Positions 19,055 through 29,864 of a DNA stretch of 64,000 nucleotides are shown piece by piece. A program made the translations under genes and the position numbers. Position 1 is the first letter of the stretch; each line of letters starts with the position of its first letter. A model generated the notes under the pieces. The model saw only the letters and a list, made by a program, of their open reading frames with translations, was not told the origin of the DNA and ran no database searches. Location: contig OX336337.1 in NCBI GenBank assembly GCA_946902875.1, positions 124,001-188,000 of the forward strand. Reading direction: 5' to 3'. The DNA is from Nematopogon swammerdamellus. Taxonomy: Eukaryota > Arthropoda > Insecta > Lepidoptera > Adelidae.

Positions 19055-19310
19055 TTGTGTGAGACCCGCCCCCGCCGCGCGGCGCGGGTTCGCGGGCGGG
19101 GCCGGGGCGCGGGGCGGCGCGGGGGCGGGAGCGGGAGCGGGTCGACTGACGCGCCGTTATTAATTGAATCTGTCCTAATGAACAATACGAGCCGGAGCGG
19201 CCGACACTCTTTTTGTTTCGAGGTCGGTTTGTTTTCAGATTTTGTCGGAAGCGGAAACATGAACTTCATTTACATTTTGTGAAGGCGGCGGCGGCGGCGG
19301 CGGTGGCGTA
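19055..19310. other. GC-rich island and GGC microsatellite
   Basis: CpG-dense 19,062-19,140, then a (GGC)n tract at about 19,283-19,303. No gene evidence. Confidence 0.5.
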
Positions 19311-19539
19311 TGAGGAAGGATTGACGCGTTACATCAATAGTGTTATAACAGTTAAATTTTAGTCACTAAACCCTTTGGTTTGGTTGCCAACACTACAAGA
19401 AGCGACTGACTCGTGCTGGATACTTTTGATCGTATGTGGTTTGTTCATCTCGAACGTCGAATAGAACAGTAGCCGGTCGGTGTGCTTATATATAGTATGT
19501 TATATTAATATATAACATAATTAAAACTTGCTATGTAAG

Positions 19540-19795
19540 TTACATTTCAAAAAAGCTCTGTAAGCTTTCTTACCCGGTTCTTCCTTATATATTGCATTGC
19601 TGAACGAGACCTGACAAAAAAGCCATGATGAACCATACTGAATATGAATATGTCGCAATGAAATAGTGTTAATGTTGTGTGCTTTCTAATAAAAAACCGC
19701 ATCCAAATCGGTCCATCCGTGCGGGAGCTACGATGCCACAGACACACACACAGACCAGGCTTCAAACTTATAACACACACAAACGTTTGCGTCGG
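19540..19795. repeat. Short dispersed element (CA-tract family)
   Basis: It shares AAACCGCATCCAAATCGGTC, GATGCCACAGACACACACA and CTTCAAACTTATAACAC with the elements at 15,640-16,110 and, inverted, at 35,395-35,530. This copy keeps a short CA tract and represents the pre-expansion state. Confidence 0.6.
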
Positions 19796-20136
19796 GGGTT
19801 ACAAACATTGTAATCTCGCACAATAATTAAATCATAAAGTGCATGGAATATATTCGGGAAAAAAACCAACCAGGGCGTCTTTAACTGAACATGTTAGAAG
19901 AGTTTTTAAAATGTTTGTCTGTATGCGCATCACGCAAAAATCACTGAATGGATTTCGACGAAGCTTTGCCTAGTGACAGTGTCTAAGCAGGAATAACTTA
20001 AAAAAAAACATTAAACTATGCCAACAAAAAATATATCCGTTAGTACTCGGGATTCGAACTCGTGTCCACCTGCGCAACACCTTGTGTTCTATGAAGAAGA
20101 CGACTTGTAACTGTGCCAGTCTTACTTACCAGTCTA

Positions 20137-20294
20137 TCTACACTAATATTATAAGAGGTAAAGTTTGTAAGTTTGCATGTAGGAGGAAATTCCTGAAAAT
20201 ATCCGATTAAGTATATAAATTGTTTGACCAATATTTAGAATGGACCTTTAGGATGGGCATACGCTGTGCGAGCGAAGCCGCGGGCAAAAGCTAG
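20137..20294 (+). mobile_element. Nonautonomous Helitron, 158 bp
   Basis: It starts TCTACACTAATATTATAAG and ends GCGGGCAAAAGCTAG followed by T, the termini of a Helitron family widespread in Lepidoptera. The GC-rich stretch GCGAGCGAAGCCGCGGGC just before the CTAG end is the expected hairpin region. No coding capacity; mobilised by a rolling-circle Rep/helicase encoded elsewhere. Confidence 0.8.
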
Positions 20295-20344
20295 TCAAAA
20301 TATCATGTAAAAAAAATAGGTTGTCTGTAAAGTCGGTTTACGGG

Positions 20345-20605
20345 CGATAGTTTTACGTGATAACGTCATAAAGAAACACAGCTATAAGAATTGTACAATC
20401 GTACATTTGTCGATTTCTAGCCTCGATTACCGTACGATACGGCAATTACCGTACGTTTGGCAACACTGCCGCTTGGGCCGAGGACGTTTCCATGGTAACT
20501 TTGAATATCAACGTGAATATCAACGTGACTATCAACGTGACACTCTTTCGTACGTGCTGCCTGTGTTCATCAATTTATAAGACGTTATCACGTCAAAAAT
20601 TAATG
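20345..20605. mobile_element. MITE with imperfect terminal inverted repeats
   Basis: The left end TTTTACGTGATAACGTCAT (about 20,350) and right end GACGTTATCACGTCAAAA (about 20,581) are near-complementary. Each contains an ACGTGATNACGTC core. A related, longer copy spans about 34,805-35,395. No coding frame. Confidence 0.65.
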
Positions 20606-21080
20606 TTCGTTCGTTCGTTTATTTCCTATGCGTTCGTAAACCGATCATCTGATTATGGCCGAGCTGTATTCTGGAAGACGATAAACCTTCTTGAAGAAAG
20701 TAAGTAACTAAGGGCGTTAACAGAGTTACTTACATTGATAAAGAAAGAAAATTGTTTACCTAAATGTAACTCTTGTCAAATAAAACCCCTAATTTGGGAG
20801 CAGTCAGCGGAGGAGGTACGAGTATATTATACAACACACAGCACATTATATATTTAAAACAATTTAGAGGTCCCTGGGACGAAAGTTTAATAATAATACT
20901 GACTAGAAGTAATTACGCAAAGTCACAGGGAAGAAGGAATCGTGGAGGCTATAGGCACAGATTACTTAATAGTTACTTCGTAACAGATAAATCACTCCAT
21001 AGAAAATGTTCCTACCTTCGGGCTTTAATAGCCTACTCTTTCACAACGCCAATCGCTGCGTGCGAAAATGTACCTTAACG
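20606..21080. other. No recognised gene
   Basis: Ordinary AT-rich sequence. An open frame at 20,773-21,078 (101 codons) matches nothing I know. Confidence 0.35.
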
Positions 21081-22270
21081 ATCGAGTGTAAAGTGATTAT
21101 TGCTTTGCAGCTGCGCGCACTTGCGTGGGCGAGCGTCTATGTATACTTCGCGCGGCAGACGAATTTTTACTGAAAAAGACCGCCGGCGGCCCGTCGGGCG
21201 GTAGGTAGTTAGCGCGCGCAAGTCATAGAGTGCGTGAGACCTGCTATAGGCCTGGTACTCACAGCTCGCGTGCACCTGCTCGCAACTCTGCACATGTCCC
21301 GCCCTGCCTCGTGCGCTACCTACTGACGCACCGCCCCCGCCCCCGCCCCCGCTGCTCACTCAGCAGTATGCAGCGTCGTCGCGTCGCAGGTGGCATAACT
21401 CGCGCCGCGCGCCTCATGTATTCAAACTAATATCACATTCCAATAATCATATTCATTACCACACGGCGCGGCCTCAGCATTCTAATACCGCCTCCCCCCC
21501 CCCCCCCCCCTGTACACGTGACACGGTACTGCCACCGCGCTACGACAGCCGTACACAAGCACACCCTCACACACACACAAGCACGCACGCACACGCTCAC
21601 GCAGCGACAGGGAAGCGGCGCGGCGGCGGCGGCTCTTCATGAATATCTTACTAGCTTCATGAGGAGGCTCAGCACTGCGCGGTCGCTCGCTCGCATGACG
21701 CACCGGTCCGATTTAAAAATGTAGGTGAGCGAACGTATAGAAGGTTGTCACTAGCTGACCTACTTACTCCACGTCGTGCGAGTTCATGCACATTTATTTT
21801 ATCCGTGGGTCCACGGCTGACCTTAATATTGCGATGGCAGTGTCGATTCAGCCTCTTCAAATATTTTCATCCACATTTTAATCGACTCGGGCATTCTCTG
21901 ATGTTTCACAGTCAACTCGAAAAATATGCCTAAAATAACAGACGATCGATTAAGGATCGATTAGTCTCGTAAAACGTACGCACAGAGAACGCACGCAGCC
22001 GCCTCGTAACTAGCGACTGCCGCCGCCCCTCGCGCCCTCCCCCTCCACTACTTCGGCTGTTAAACCAAAAGTGCAGTTGAATGTGGCCCGCTCTGTATAG
22101 CAGTCCGGCGAGAGTGCCGGCGCGGCGGCGAGGGCATGAGCTCGCCGGGGGGGGGGGGGGGGGGGCGGCGGCGGGGGTGTCTCGCGGGAATGGGGCGCGG
22201 TGGCGAACCGTGGTTTAACCGACCGACGACGACGACGCGGAGGCGAACGAGCCTCGCTCACTTGCGATAC
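21081..22270. other. Cluster of GC-rich islands and homopolymers
   Basis: GC-dense segments at 21,180-21,420, 21,590-21,640 and 22,015-22,250, with a C18-type run near 21,493-21,510 and a G22-type run near 22,145-22,166. The CA-rich stretch at 21,555-21,600 is a simple repeat. No coding gene supported. Confidence 0.5.
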
Positions 22271-22556
22271 TAGTTTATGTCTAGACATTGGTGGAGGGCA
22301 TTTCTTCTATTTAGCTTCCACGAGATCGCAGATTATAGACTAGTACCTACTGCTCCTAAAGCAAAATTACCTTCTAACACAGCAGTGAAGCTGATTACCA
22401 CGCGCCGCCGCCGCGCCCGTGTGTACTCAAACTAAGTGAACAATTCCGATCCACATTTCTATGCCGGAGCATTCGACGAAACCGGAAAATTGTCTAGCGA
22501 ATGGTCCGTAGATTGGTTAAAACGGTGAGCGGTTACTGCGCACGCGCCGGCAGATC

Positions 22557-22860
22557 ATCGCGGTAGGCGTCCAGACGCACCGCTCACATCGCGGTAGGCG
22601 TCCACACGCACCGCTCACATCGCGGTAGGCGTCCACACGCACCGCTCACATCTCGGTAGGCGTCCACACGCACCGCTCAAATCTCGGTAGGCGTCCACAC
22701 GCACCGCTCACATCGCGGTAGGCGTCCACACGCACCGCTCACATCGCGGTAGGCGTCCACACGCATCGCTCACATCGCGGTAGGCGTCCACACGCACCGC
22801 TCACATCGCGGTAGGCGTCCACACGCACCGCTCACATCTCGGTAGGCGTCCACACTCACA
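22557..22860. repeat. 31-bp tandem repeat, about 9.8 copies
   Basis: The unit is ATCGCGGTAGGCGTCCACAC followed by GCACCGCTCAC, 31 bp. Variants are few: one CCAGACG, some ATCTCGG, one GCATCGC. The last unit is truncated (CACACTCAC). Flanks show no relation to the array. Confidence 0.9.
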
Positions 22861-23450
22861 TCTCGCTGGTACAACCTCCAATAAGCCAGAAGTATCACCT
22901 CCGAGAAGGTTCTTTGGCGGAAACATCCATTTGGATGGCTGGCTAATACCTGTCTACTACTGATACCGAGGAAGCGTATAAGAGGAGAACTTAGTCGAGG
23001 CTGCTATGTGGCCGTCCATCGTCCAGTACGGCGCTAATAGCGGTAGCAACCCAGCCGGCAATAACTAGAGCCTACCGCCTGGTGCGGGGCCGCCGGGTCG
23101 CCGGGCGTGCGGGGGCGCTACCGGTCGGTACACTCGTTACACACACTGTGGTGCAACATCGAGACGCCTCTTCGAGAAGCTTATCGTTGCGCAGGGCGTG
23201 CGGGGGCGGCGGGGAAGGCTTGAGGAGGAAGGTTTAAACGTTTGTCGGGAGCGTTACACGCGACAAGTAGACGCGAAGTAATAACCGGGGCGCCCAGCCA
23301 GCCTCCTCACCCGCTACAGACGCGGCGAGCCGCACTCACTCACGTGTGCAAGAGAAAGCCGATAGATAAATAACGAATAGTTATTACAGGCGGTGGCACT
23401 CTGCATCAACTACTTCTAGGTTACGTCAAAGTAGAGCTCCGTGAGATTTG
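22861..23450. other. No recognised gene; moderately GC-rich
   Basis: GC-rich around 23,080-23,330 with scattered CGGGCGTGCGGGGGC motifs (23,104 and about 23,194). No coding gene seen. Confidence 0.4.
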
Positions 23451-24992
23451 GCGAAACATAGAGTTTGGGCGACTCTATATTGAGCGAAACATAGAGTTTG
23501 GGCGACTCTATATTGAGCGGAACATAGAGTTTGGGCGACTCTTTATTGATTGAAACATAGAGTTTGGGCGACTCTACATATATTGAGCGGAACATAGAGT
23601 TTGAGCCGCTCTACATTGAGCGGAACATAGAGTTTGGGCGACTTTATATTGAGCGGAACATAGAGTTTGGGCGACTCTATATTGAGCGGAACATAGAGTT
23701 TGGGCGACTCTATATTAAGCGAAACATAGAGTTTGGGCGACTCTACATATATTGAGCGGAACATAGAGTTTGAGCCGCTCTATGTTGAGCGGAACATAGA
23801 GTTTGGGTGACTCTATATTGAGCGGGACATAGAATTTGGGCGACTCTATATTGAGCGAAACATAGAGTTTGGGCGACTCTACATATATTGAGCGGAACAT
23901 AGAGTTTGAGCCGCTCTATATTGAGCGGAACATAGAGTTTGAGCCGCTCTATATTGAGCGGAACATAGAGTTTGGGCGACTCTATATTGAGCGGAACATA
24001 GAGTTTGGGCGACTGTATATTGAGCGGAACATAGAGTTTGGGCGACTCTATATTTAGCGGAACATAGAGTTTGGGCGAATCTTTATTGAGCGGAACATAG
24101 AGTTTGAGCCGCTCTATATTGAGCGGAACATAGAGTTTGGGCGACTCTATATTGAGCGGAACATAGAGTTTGGGCGACTCTATATTGAGCGGAACATAGA
24201 ATTTCAACCGCTCTATATTGAGCGGAACATAGAGTTTGGGCGGCTCTATATTGAGCGGAACATAGAGTTTGAGTCGCTCTATATTGAGCGGAACATAGAG
24301 TTTGGGCGACTCTATATTGAGCGGAACATAGAGTTTGAGCCGCTCTATATTGAGCGGAACATAGAGTTTGGGCGACTCTATATTGAGCGGAACATAGAGT
24401 TTGGGCGACTCTATATTGAGCGGAACATAGAATTTGAGCCGCTCTATATTGAGCGGAACATAGAGTTTGGGCGACTCTATATTGAGCGGAACATAGAATT
24501 TGAGCCGCTCTATATTGAGCGGAACATAGAGTTTGGGCGACTCTATATTGAGCGGAACATAGAGTTTGGGCGACTCTATATTGAGCGGAACATAGAGTTT
24601 GAGCCGCTCTATATTGAGCAGAACATAGAGTTTGGGCGACTCTATATTGAGCGGAACATAGAGTTTGAGCCGCTCTATATTGAGCGGAACATAGAGTTTG
24701 GGCGACTCTATATTGAGCGGAACATAGAGTTTGGGCGACTCTATATTGATTGGAACATAGAATTTGAGCCGCTCTATATTGAGCGGAACATAGAGTTTGG
24801 GCGACTCTATATTGAGCGGAACATAGAGTTTGGGCCACTCTATATTGAGCGGAACATAGAATTTGAGCCGCTCTATATTGAGCGGAACATAGAGTTTGGG
24901 CGACTCTATATTGAGCGGAACATAGAGTTTGGGCCACTCTATATTGAGCGGAACATAGAGTTTGAGCCGCTGTATAGTGAGCGGAACATAGA
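23451..24992. repeat. 33-bp satellite, about 46 copies
   Basis: The unit is GAGCGGAACATAGAGTTTGG followed by GCGACTCTATATT, 33 bp (11 codons), so minus-strand frames stay open across the array (24,083-25,465 and others) and would give repeats such as AQYRVAQTLCS; I treat these as by-products. Two unit types alternate, GGGCGACTC and GAGCCGCTC. Each unit carries ATAGAG..CTCTAT, able to fold. Between 23,570 and 23,930 a longer spacer variant (CTCTACATATATTGAG) recurs at about 168- and 138-bp distances, indicating higher-order structure. It ends in a degenerate unit (TGTATAGTGAGCGG). Confidence 0.95.
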
Positions 24993-25404
24993 GAATAAAT
25001 ATCTAAGTTGAAATTTACGTTCCTTTTTTCGTGAGTCCGATGACTCCGTTGCAGTGGGGATATTTGGGCGCTCTCTGGGTTCTCTCCTATTTCGGAGTTT
25101 GAAAATGTAAATCCGAGACTGTCGCCGCGTTTAGTAGGTTGTTGTATCTGTGGACGCATTATGAAGGTATGTGCGCCACAAAAGCCCTCCTGAATGGAGG
25201 GTGTCATCTTCCCGCCTGCGTGCGCACTTGACTCTTTATGTTTCCTCTCTCTGATCCGTACACACCGGGCCGACGGCGACGCGCGTGGACGCACCGCGCA
25301 CCGGGCACCGGGCCGCATCAGCCGACCTCCATCAACTCTATACGTAGGAATGTTTCTAAAATATTTTTTACTGGCGCCTTTGAGCACTTTTTCAGCCGGC
25401 AATG
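24993..25404. other. Spacer between satellite and foldback element
   Basis: Ordinary sequence with a GC spot at 25,255-25,315. A minus-strand frame starting at 25,465 crosses this region into the satellite, but the first part has no recognisable domain. Confidence 0.4.
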
Positions 25405-27140
25405 AGCGCAGTTTTTGACATTGAAAATGTCTTTTGGTTCGTTTCAGTATAGGCCCCCATTTCACAAAAAAGAGCGATCCCCTTATATCTCGAAGAGTTG
25501 TGAAGATATGATATTCAAAAAGGGCTCAAAAGACGCGTATTCATGAGAGCTGTAAGGTGCAAAAATAATTATTTGAGAAAGTAAAAAACGAAAAAAGTTA
25601 TGGCCTAAATAGTGAAAAAAAAAACCGTTTTTTTTTATTTTGGCGCTCGATATTTTGGAAACTTGAGAAATTTGAGAAAAACTCCTGTGGACAGTTTAGT
25701 CAGCTACAATTTGAGCCTAAAACAAATACGATCGGGTTAAGGGTTTGCCCTGTAGCTCAACTTTTCTGAAAAAAGAAATTCACAGATTTCGTGCCTCACA
25801 CGACTATCGAGCACATTGCAAATGAATTGTTGTATATTGTTGTATATTGTTTATTAAGCATTCATTAGATAGCATGACTGTACTCGAATTTGTCACAATT
25901 TGTTCTATCCGATTCGATTACACCCACGAAGAAGAACCGGTAAGAAACTTCGCAGGGTTTTTTTTTCATAATAATTTTTACAAGCATTTAGTGACTATCC
26001 ACATAATAACACCGCCTACAGTCGATTGAAAATACAGCTTGAGAGCAAGATCAAAAACAGATTTTTGTTTTGTTTTTGAAGTTCTGACTGCAAGGACATA
26101 ATTTAGTCGGTGTAAAGAGCCTTTGTCAAATTTTTGATACGTCATTTGTACTATTCTATCTACGGAATCTACGGAATTCGAAAAAATATTGTCGCTGAGC
26201 GACACGAGAAAGTCGGGACAAGGAAAAGGTTAGTTGGGGTCTGATGATGGAGCCGGAAGGAAGCCATAGGAACTCCTAAACTACACATGATAAGCCCATC
26301 GTGTTTGGGCTCGTTGGATTTGTCTTCGCAAGTATTCTTGTCATATATGATGTCCAGGGTCCTGATGATGGAGCCGGAATGAAGCCATAGGAACTCCTAA
26401 ACCACACATGATAAATCGACCGTGTTTGGGCTCGTTGGATTTGTCTTCGCAAGTACTCTAGTCATATGTTATTTCCAGGGTCCTGATGATGGAGCCGGAA
26501 GGATGCCATAGGAACTCCTAAACTACACATGATAAATCCACCATATTTGGGCTCGTTGGATATAGGAATATAGGAATATAGGTTAGGTTAGAAGATGCGT
26601 CGCATTGAAAATGAATTCAACAAAATAAAAATAAAAAATTACATTTATATATTTTTTATTATTTTTCAAAAACACAAGCAGCTTATAAATGTAAACTAAA
26701 ATTTAGACAGAAAAAGAGATAAGCTTGACATTATGTCTAACTAAAGTAACAAATTAATAAATATCAAATATAAAAATATAATAAAAGGATATAGAAGATA
26801 AGAATATAGGTAATATTCCTATATCCAACGAGCCCAAATATGGTAGATTTATCATGTGTAGTTTAGGAGTTCCTATGGCTTCCTTCCGGCTACATCATCA
26901 GGACCCTGGAAATAACATATGACTAGAGTACTTGCGAAGACAAATCCAACGAGACCAAACACGATGGGCTTATCATGTGTATATAGTTTAGGAGTTCCTA
27001 TGGCTTCCTTCCGGCTCCATTATCAGAACCCAACTAACCTTTTCCCTATCCCGACTTTCTCGTGTCGCTCAGCGACAATATTTTTTCGAAATCCGTAGAT
27101 TCATTTTCAATGTGCTCGGTAAGGCACGAAATCTGTGAAT
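25405..27140. mobile_element. Foldback element copy 1, arms of 121-bp subrepeats
   Basis: An outer segment (TTGACATTGAAAATGTCTTT, GATCCCCTTATATCTCG) leads to inverted arms. The left arm begins CACAGATTTCGTGCCTCACA (25,781) and holds three 121-bp subrepeats starting CTGATGATGGAGCCGG at 26,241, 26,362 and 26,483. The loop (about 26,590-26,815) is AT-rich and starts GGTTAGGTTAGAAGATGCG. The right arm (about 26,820-27,139) repeats the subunits in inverse and ends GGCACGAAATCTGTGAA. The layout is that of foldback or Helentron-derived elements. No protein is encoded. The left arm is interrupted by an insertion at 25,828-26,168. Confidence 0.8.
25828..26168 (-). mobile_element. Retroposon-like insertion in foldback copy 1
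   Basis: Foldback copy 2 reads GAAATGAATCTACGGAATTCG without interruption, while copy 1 has about 341 bp inserted after ATGAAT with GAAT on both sides (25,824-25,827 and 26,165-26,168). The insert contains the GATTACACCCACGAAGAAGA repeat also seen at 17.5 kb. A minus-strand frame (25,978-26,205) may be a LINE tail but has no motif I can name. Confidence 0.65.
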
Positions 27141-27142
27141 TT

Positions 27143-27654
27143 TTTTTTATGGAGACTGACACAGTTGGCTACATCACCTATAACGTCCGTGATATCAGCC
27201 CATAACACCGGGTGAACTAGGTGCCATGTCAGTGCTTCCCCCTTTGATCGTGCCGGCTACACTGAACTGGTCGGAAAACACAAACTATTTTCATAGCCGT
27301 TTCGACCGACGTTTCATTTAGTAGATAGATAGATAGATAGAAAATTCTTTATTGCTCCAGTAAACATTAAACAGTAACAAATATATTGGAAAATTTACAT
27401 AAGGTGCAAAGGCGGACTTATCCCTTACAGAGATTTCTTACAGTCAACCTTTAGTACGGTGGTATCAACCCGGGCGGGTTAAACCCTACCACCAAGTAAG
27501 ATTAGGAGGGAAAGGACCTACAGTTTTACGAGGAATCCGAACCTCGGTCAGCATCCAACGGTCAGCGGTCACCCATCCAAATACTGACCGCACCCAGCGT
27601 TGCTTAACATTCAATAGCGACAGTTGACTGTCTGCACCACTGAGCTATCGAGGC
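27143..27654 (-). mobile_element. Composite tRNA/5S-type SINE (copy 2), carrying an insertion
   Basis: Read on the minus strand, the 5' end is GCCTCGATAGCTCAGTGG (box A). It is followed by GTTAAGCAACGCTGGGTGCG and GTCAGTATTTGGATGGGTGA, which closely resemble the internal promoter region of 5S rRNA, and then by CCGAGGTTCGGATTCC, a tRNA box B. The body and the 3' end (CTCCATAAAAAAAA) follow. Between 27,324 and 27,449 another short retroposon tail is inserted with the duplication TTTAGTA. The 3' end directly abuts the right tip of foldback copy 1. Confidence 0.85.
27324..27449 (-). mobile_element. 126-bp LINE 3'-end insertion with TSD
   Basis: It is flanked by TTTAGTA (27,317-27,323 and 27,450-27,456). 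The tail is a GATA-type microsatellite (seen as AGATAGATAG). The interior carries AAGGCGGACTTATCCCTTAC, a sequence also seen inverted near 15,498-15,512. The uninterrupted SINE body at 63.8 kb shows the pre-insertion junction. Confidence 0.75.
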
Positions 27655-27798
27655 TGACAGCTGACAAACGGTTTTTATTTCGTGTTTATTCCGAGGAATA
27701 TTTCTCACCGACTACAAAAGGCATTTTGAGAGGTCACCAGGATGTGTTTGCACTTTTCATATCGGTCTTAATTGCATGTAATGTGTTAGAGATTTTAC

Positions 27799-27995
27799 AG
27801 AATAAAACATTAAAAAAATATAAAAACCACCTTCAAAAATGTATGAAATAAAAAAAATCGAACCCTAGAGTTGAAGGCGGTGCGGTGCTAAAGCAAGCAA
27901 AAATGATGCATAAAAGAAAGCCTTCTTTAGCACCACCTTCAACTCTAGGGTTCGATTTTTTTATTTCATACATTTTTGAAGGCGGTTTTTATATT
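27799..27995. mobile_element. Foldback MITE with ~80-bp arms
   Basis: The left arm (AAAAACCACCTTCAAAAATG .. CGAACCCTAGAGTTGAAGGC) and right arm (GCCTTCTTTAGCACCACC .. TTTTTGAAGGCGGTTTTT) are near-perfect complements around about 40 bases. No coding frame. The motif GAGTTGAAGGCGGT is shared with the MITE at 33,694-33,857. Confidence 0.75.
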
Positions 27996-28009
27996 TTTTT
28001 AAATAGTTT

Positions 28010-28260
28010 TTATTTCACAGTTTTTTTAGTAATTTTTTGCTATTAATGTACTCGCGGAATCGCGAGGCCAAAAAAAAACAAAATACATTCGAATTGAGAA
28101 TCTCCTCCTTATTTTGAAGTCGGTTAAAAATGGAGCGACGCTCACAGCGAGTACACACAGCCACTGGCATAAAACACACAGACAGGTACACACACAGACA
28201 CAGGGTTATTATATGACAATAACCTCCGTAGATATGTATGTAGGTATGAATAGGTAGCAA
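28010..28260 (-). repeat. Dispersed repeat (AACCGACTTC family)
   Basis: On the minus strand it reads AACCGACTTCAAAATAAGGA.. GATTCTCAATTCGAATG, related to 33,865-33,910 on the plus strand (AACCGACTTCTTCAAAAAAG). A CA/GA tract lies at about 28,150-28,205. Confidence 0.45.
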
Positions 28261-28324
28261 TTATTATCTCGTGTGTCGTGTCGCAGCGTGAATAACTCTC
28301 CGTGAGTGAAAGTCAAACAGATAG

Positions 28325-28860
28325 AATTTCATCCCCGAAGATCCTCGCTAATGGGCACTCGGCGAGTGCGGGCGGTGTGCGGGGTGCCGGGGTGCGGGGC
28401 CGGGCGGGGCTGCGGAGTCGTGGTGACGCGCCGCCGCCGTAGCTGTTGCTGTCGGTAGAGTAGCGCGGTGCACTTGGCAGCGAGACGCGTCGATAGAGGA
28501 CGGAGGACGGGACGGACCGACACGTGTGTCTCGTGGCTCAGGCTCAGTGCGCGCCGGCCGAGCTTGCTGAGTGCGTCAGCCGGCTTGCTCTCGGACTAGG
28601 TACTAACACTCATATGCGGAGGTTGCGAGTGCTCTGCCTGCCCGACAGCTTCCTCTTCACCCCCTATTTAAAATCCCGAGACTGTGCTTGGTGGGGGGGG
28701 GGGGGGGGGGGTGGTAACGTGGCAGGGAGAGAGTATCAGACATAGTAAAGCCGGAAGTGGTCCCTCGTGACTTATCACTTCCGCCGCGCCACGTCGCGGT
28801 CGTGCCCACGGCGGAGTGGGGCGGAAGCGGGGCGGGGCGCGGTCCCAGCGGACAGGGGGT
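28325..28860. other. GC-rich island
   Basis: Two CpG-dense blocks (28,350-28,560 and 28,775-28,855) and a G-run near 28,693-28,711. Open frames here are compositional. Confidence 0.5.
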
Positions 28861-29049
28861 AAAACGATTTTCCTTTTGAGGCCTTCACAATACTGATTTT
28901 ATTTCCCTAACTAGTTACTGCCTGATTAATTTCAATTAGGCGACACGAACTAGTGTCGAAGATGTGTCGCCGGCCGGACGGACGAACTAGCTGTAGCTGC
29001 GCCCTCTAGCATATTCTTTAGAGTGCAATAAGGTATTGGTTACTAAAAA

Positions 29050-29765
29050 AGTTAATCTCTAGTCTGATACCACATTTGTTAACCGATGACCAAACAGAAG
29101 CTCGTGTTAGATGGTGTCGTAAAACTCTGCAGCGATTCGGCCGAGGAGAGTCAAAACGTTTATGACATTATCAGTGGTGACGAATCTTGGATTTATTCTT
29201 ATGATCCAGATTCCGAGCAGCAGTCGATAGCCTGGGTCTTCCAAAACAGACCAAAGTCATACGCTCACGGAGCACTTCAAAGAAAATGGTTGCCTCGTTC
29301 GCGGCAAAGACTGGTCACGTCGCCACCATCGTGCCTGAACATTGCAAGACAGGTTAACGCTGACTGGTATACCACAGGCTGCTGCCAAAAGTTATCAGAA
29401 CTCGAGAAAAACAACTCAAGACGCCGTATGATACTGCACCATGACAACGCAAGCTCGCACACTATTCGGCAAACAATTGCGTTTTGATATTATGGGCAAA
29501 ATGTGGAAATTCTGGACCTCCCGCCGTACAGCCCAGACTTGAGCCCTAATTATTTCTTCATCTTCCCAAAAATGAAGCAAAGTCTTCGTCGTGGTCAATG
29601 TTTCCGCACACTAGAAGAAGCGGTTGAAGCATACAAATCGGCCCCATCGGAGTGGAATAAGTTCCTCGCTGGTTCGAGCGAATGGAAAAATGTATCAAAT
29701 ATCGCGGCGAGATCTTTGAAAAACAAATGGTATTTCAGCTTTAAATTGTTTATGAGTTTTTAAAA
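29050..29765 (+). pseudogene. mariner (DD34D-type) transposase remnant
   Basis: One plus-strand frame runs from 29,086 to 29,763, broken by a single TGA at 29,485-29,487. The first catalytic Asp is in SGDESWIYSYD and the second in LHHDNASSHT. The third falls in PPYSPDLSPNYFFIF, where the usual final Asp is Tyr, so the active site is lost. Mid-region text around 29,283-29,350 reads as mariner only in a shifted frame (MVASFAAKTGHVATIVPEH), indicating two compensating frameshifts. The N-terminal helix-turn-helix part is missing. The C-terminal block (KQSLRRGQCFRTLEEAVEAY) is well kept. Confidence 0.82.
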
Positions 29766-29864
29766 TGACGTAACTTAATAGGCAGCCCTCGTGCAATACA
29801 TACGTGTAGGTATGTTATTAAACAAATTCCAAGTGCACACTTTATTACAAACCAATACGTAAAG

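Noticed and set aside
20040..20130. tRNA gene on the minus strand (GTTCGAATCC-type box B near 20,050)
   Set aside because: A box B-like string is present but no convincing box A or cloverleaf; possibly a SINE scrap, too weak to list.
22557..22860. CRISPR-like array
   Set aside because: Units are contiguous 31-bp tandem repeats without unique spacers, and the genome is eukaryotic.
24083..25465. 460-codon minus-strand frame as a cysteine-containing repeat protein
   Set aside because: Nearly all of it is the 33-bp satellite (11 codons per unit), and other frames across the array are open as well. The non-repeat head has no recognised domain.
27560..27612. 5S rRNA gene or pseudogene
   Set aside because: Only the internal promoter region resembles 5S, and it is embedded in a SINE with tRNA boxes on both sides.
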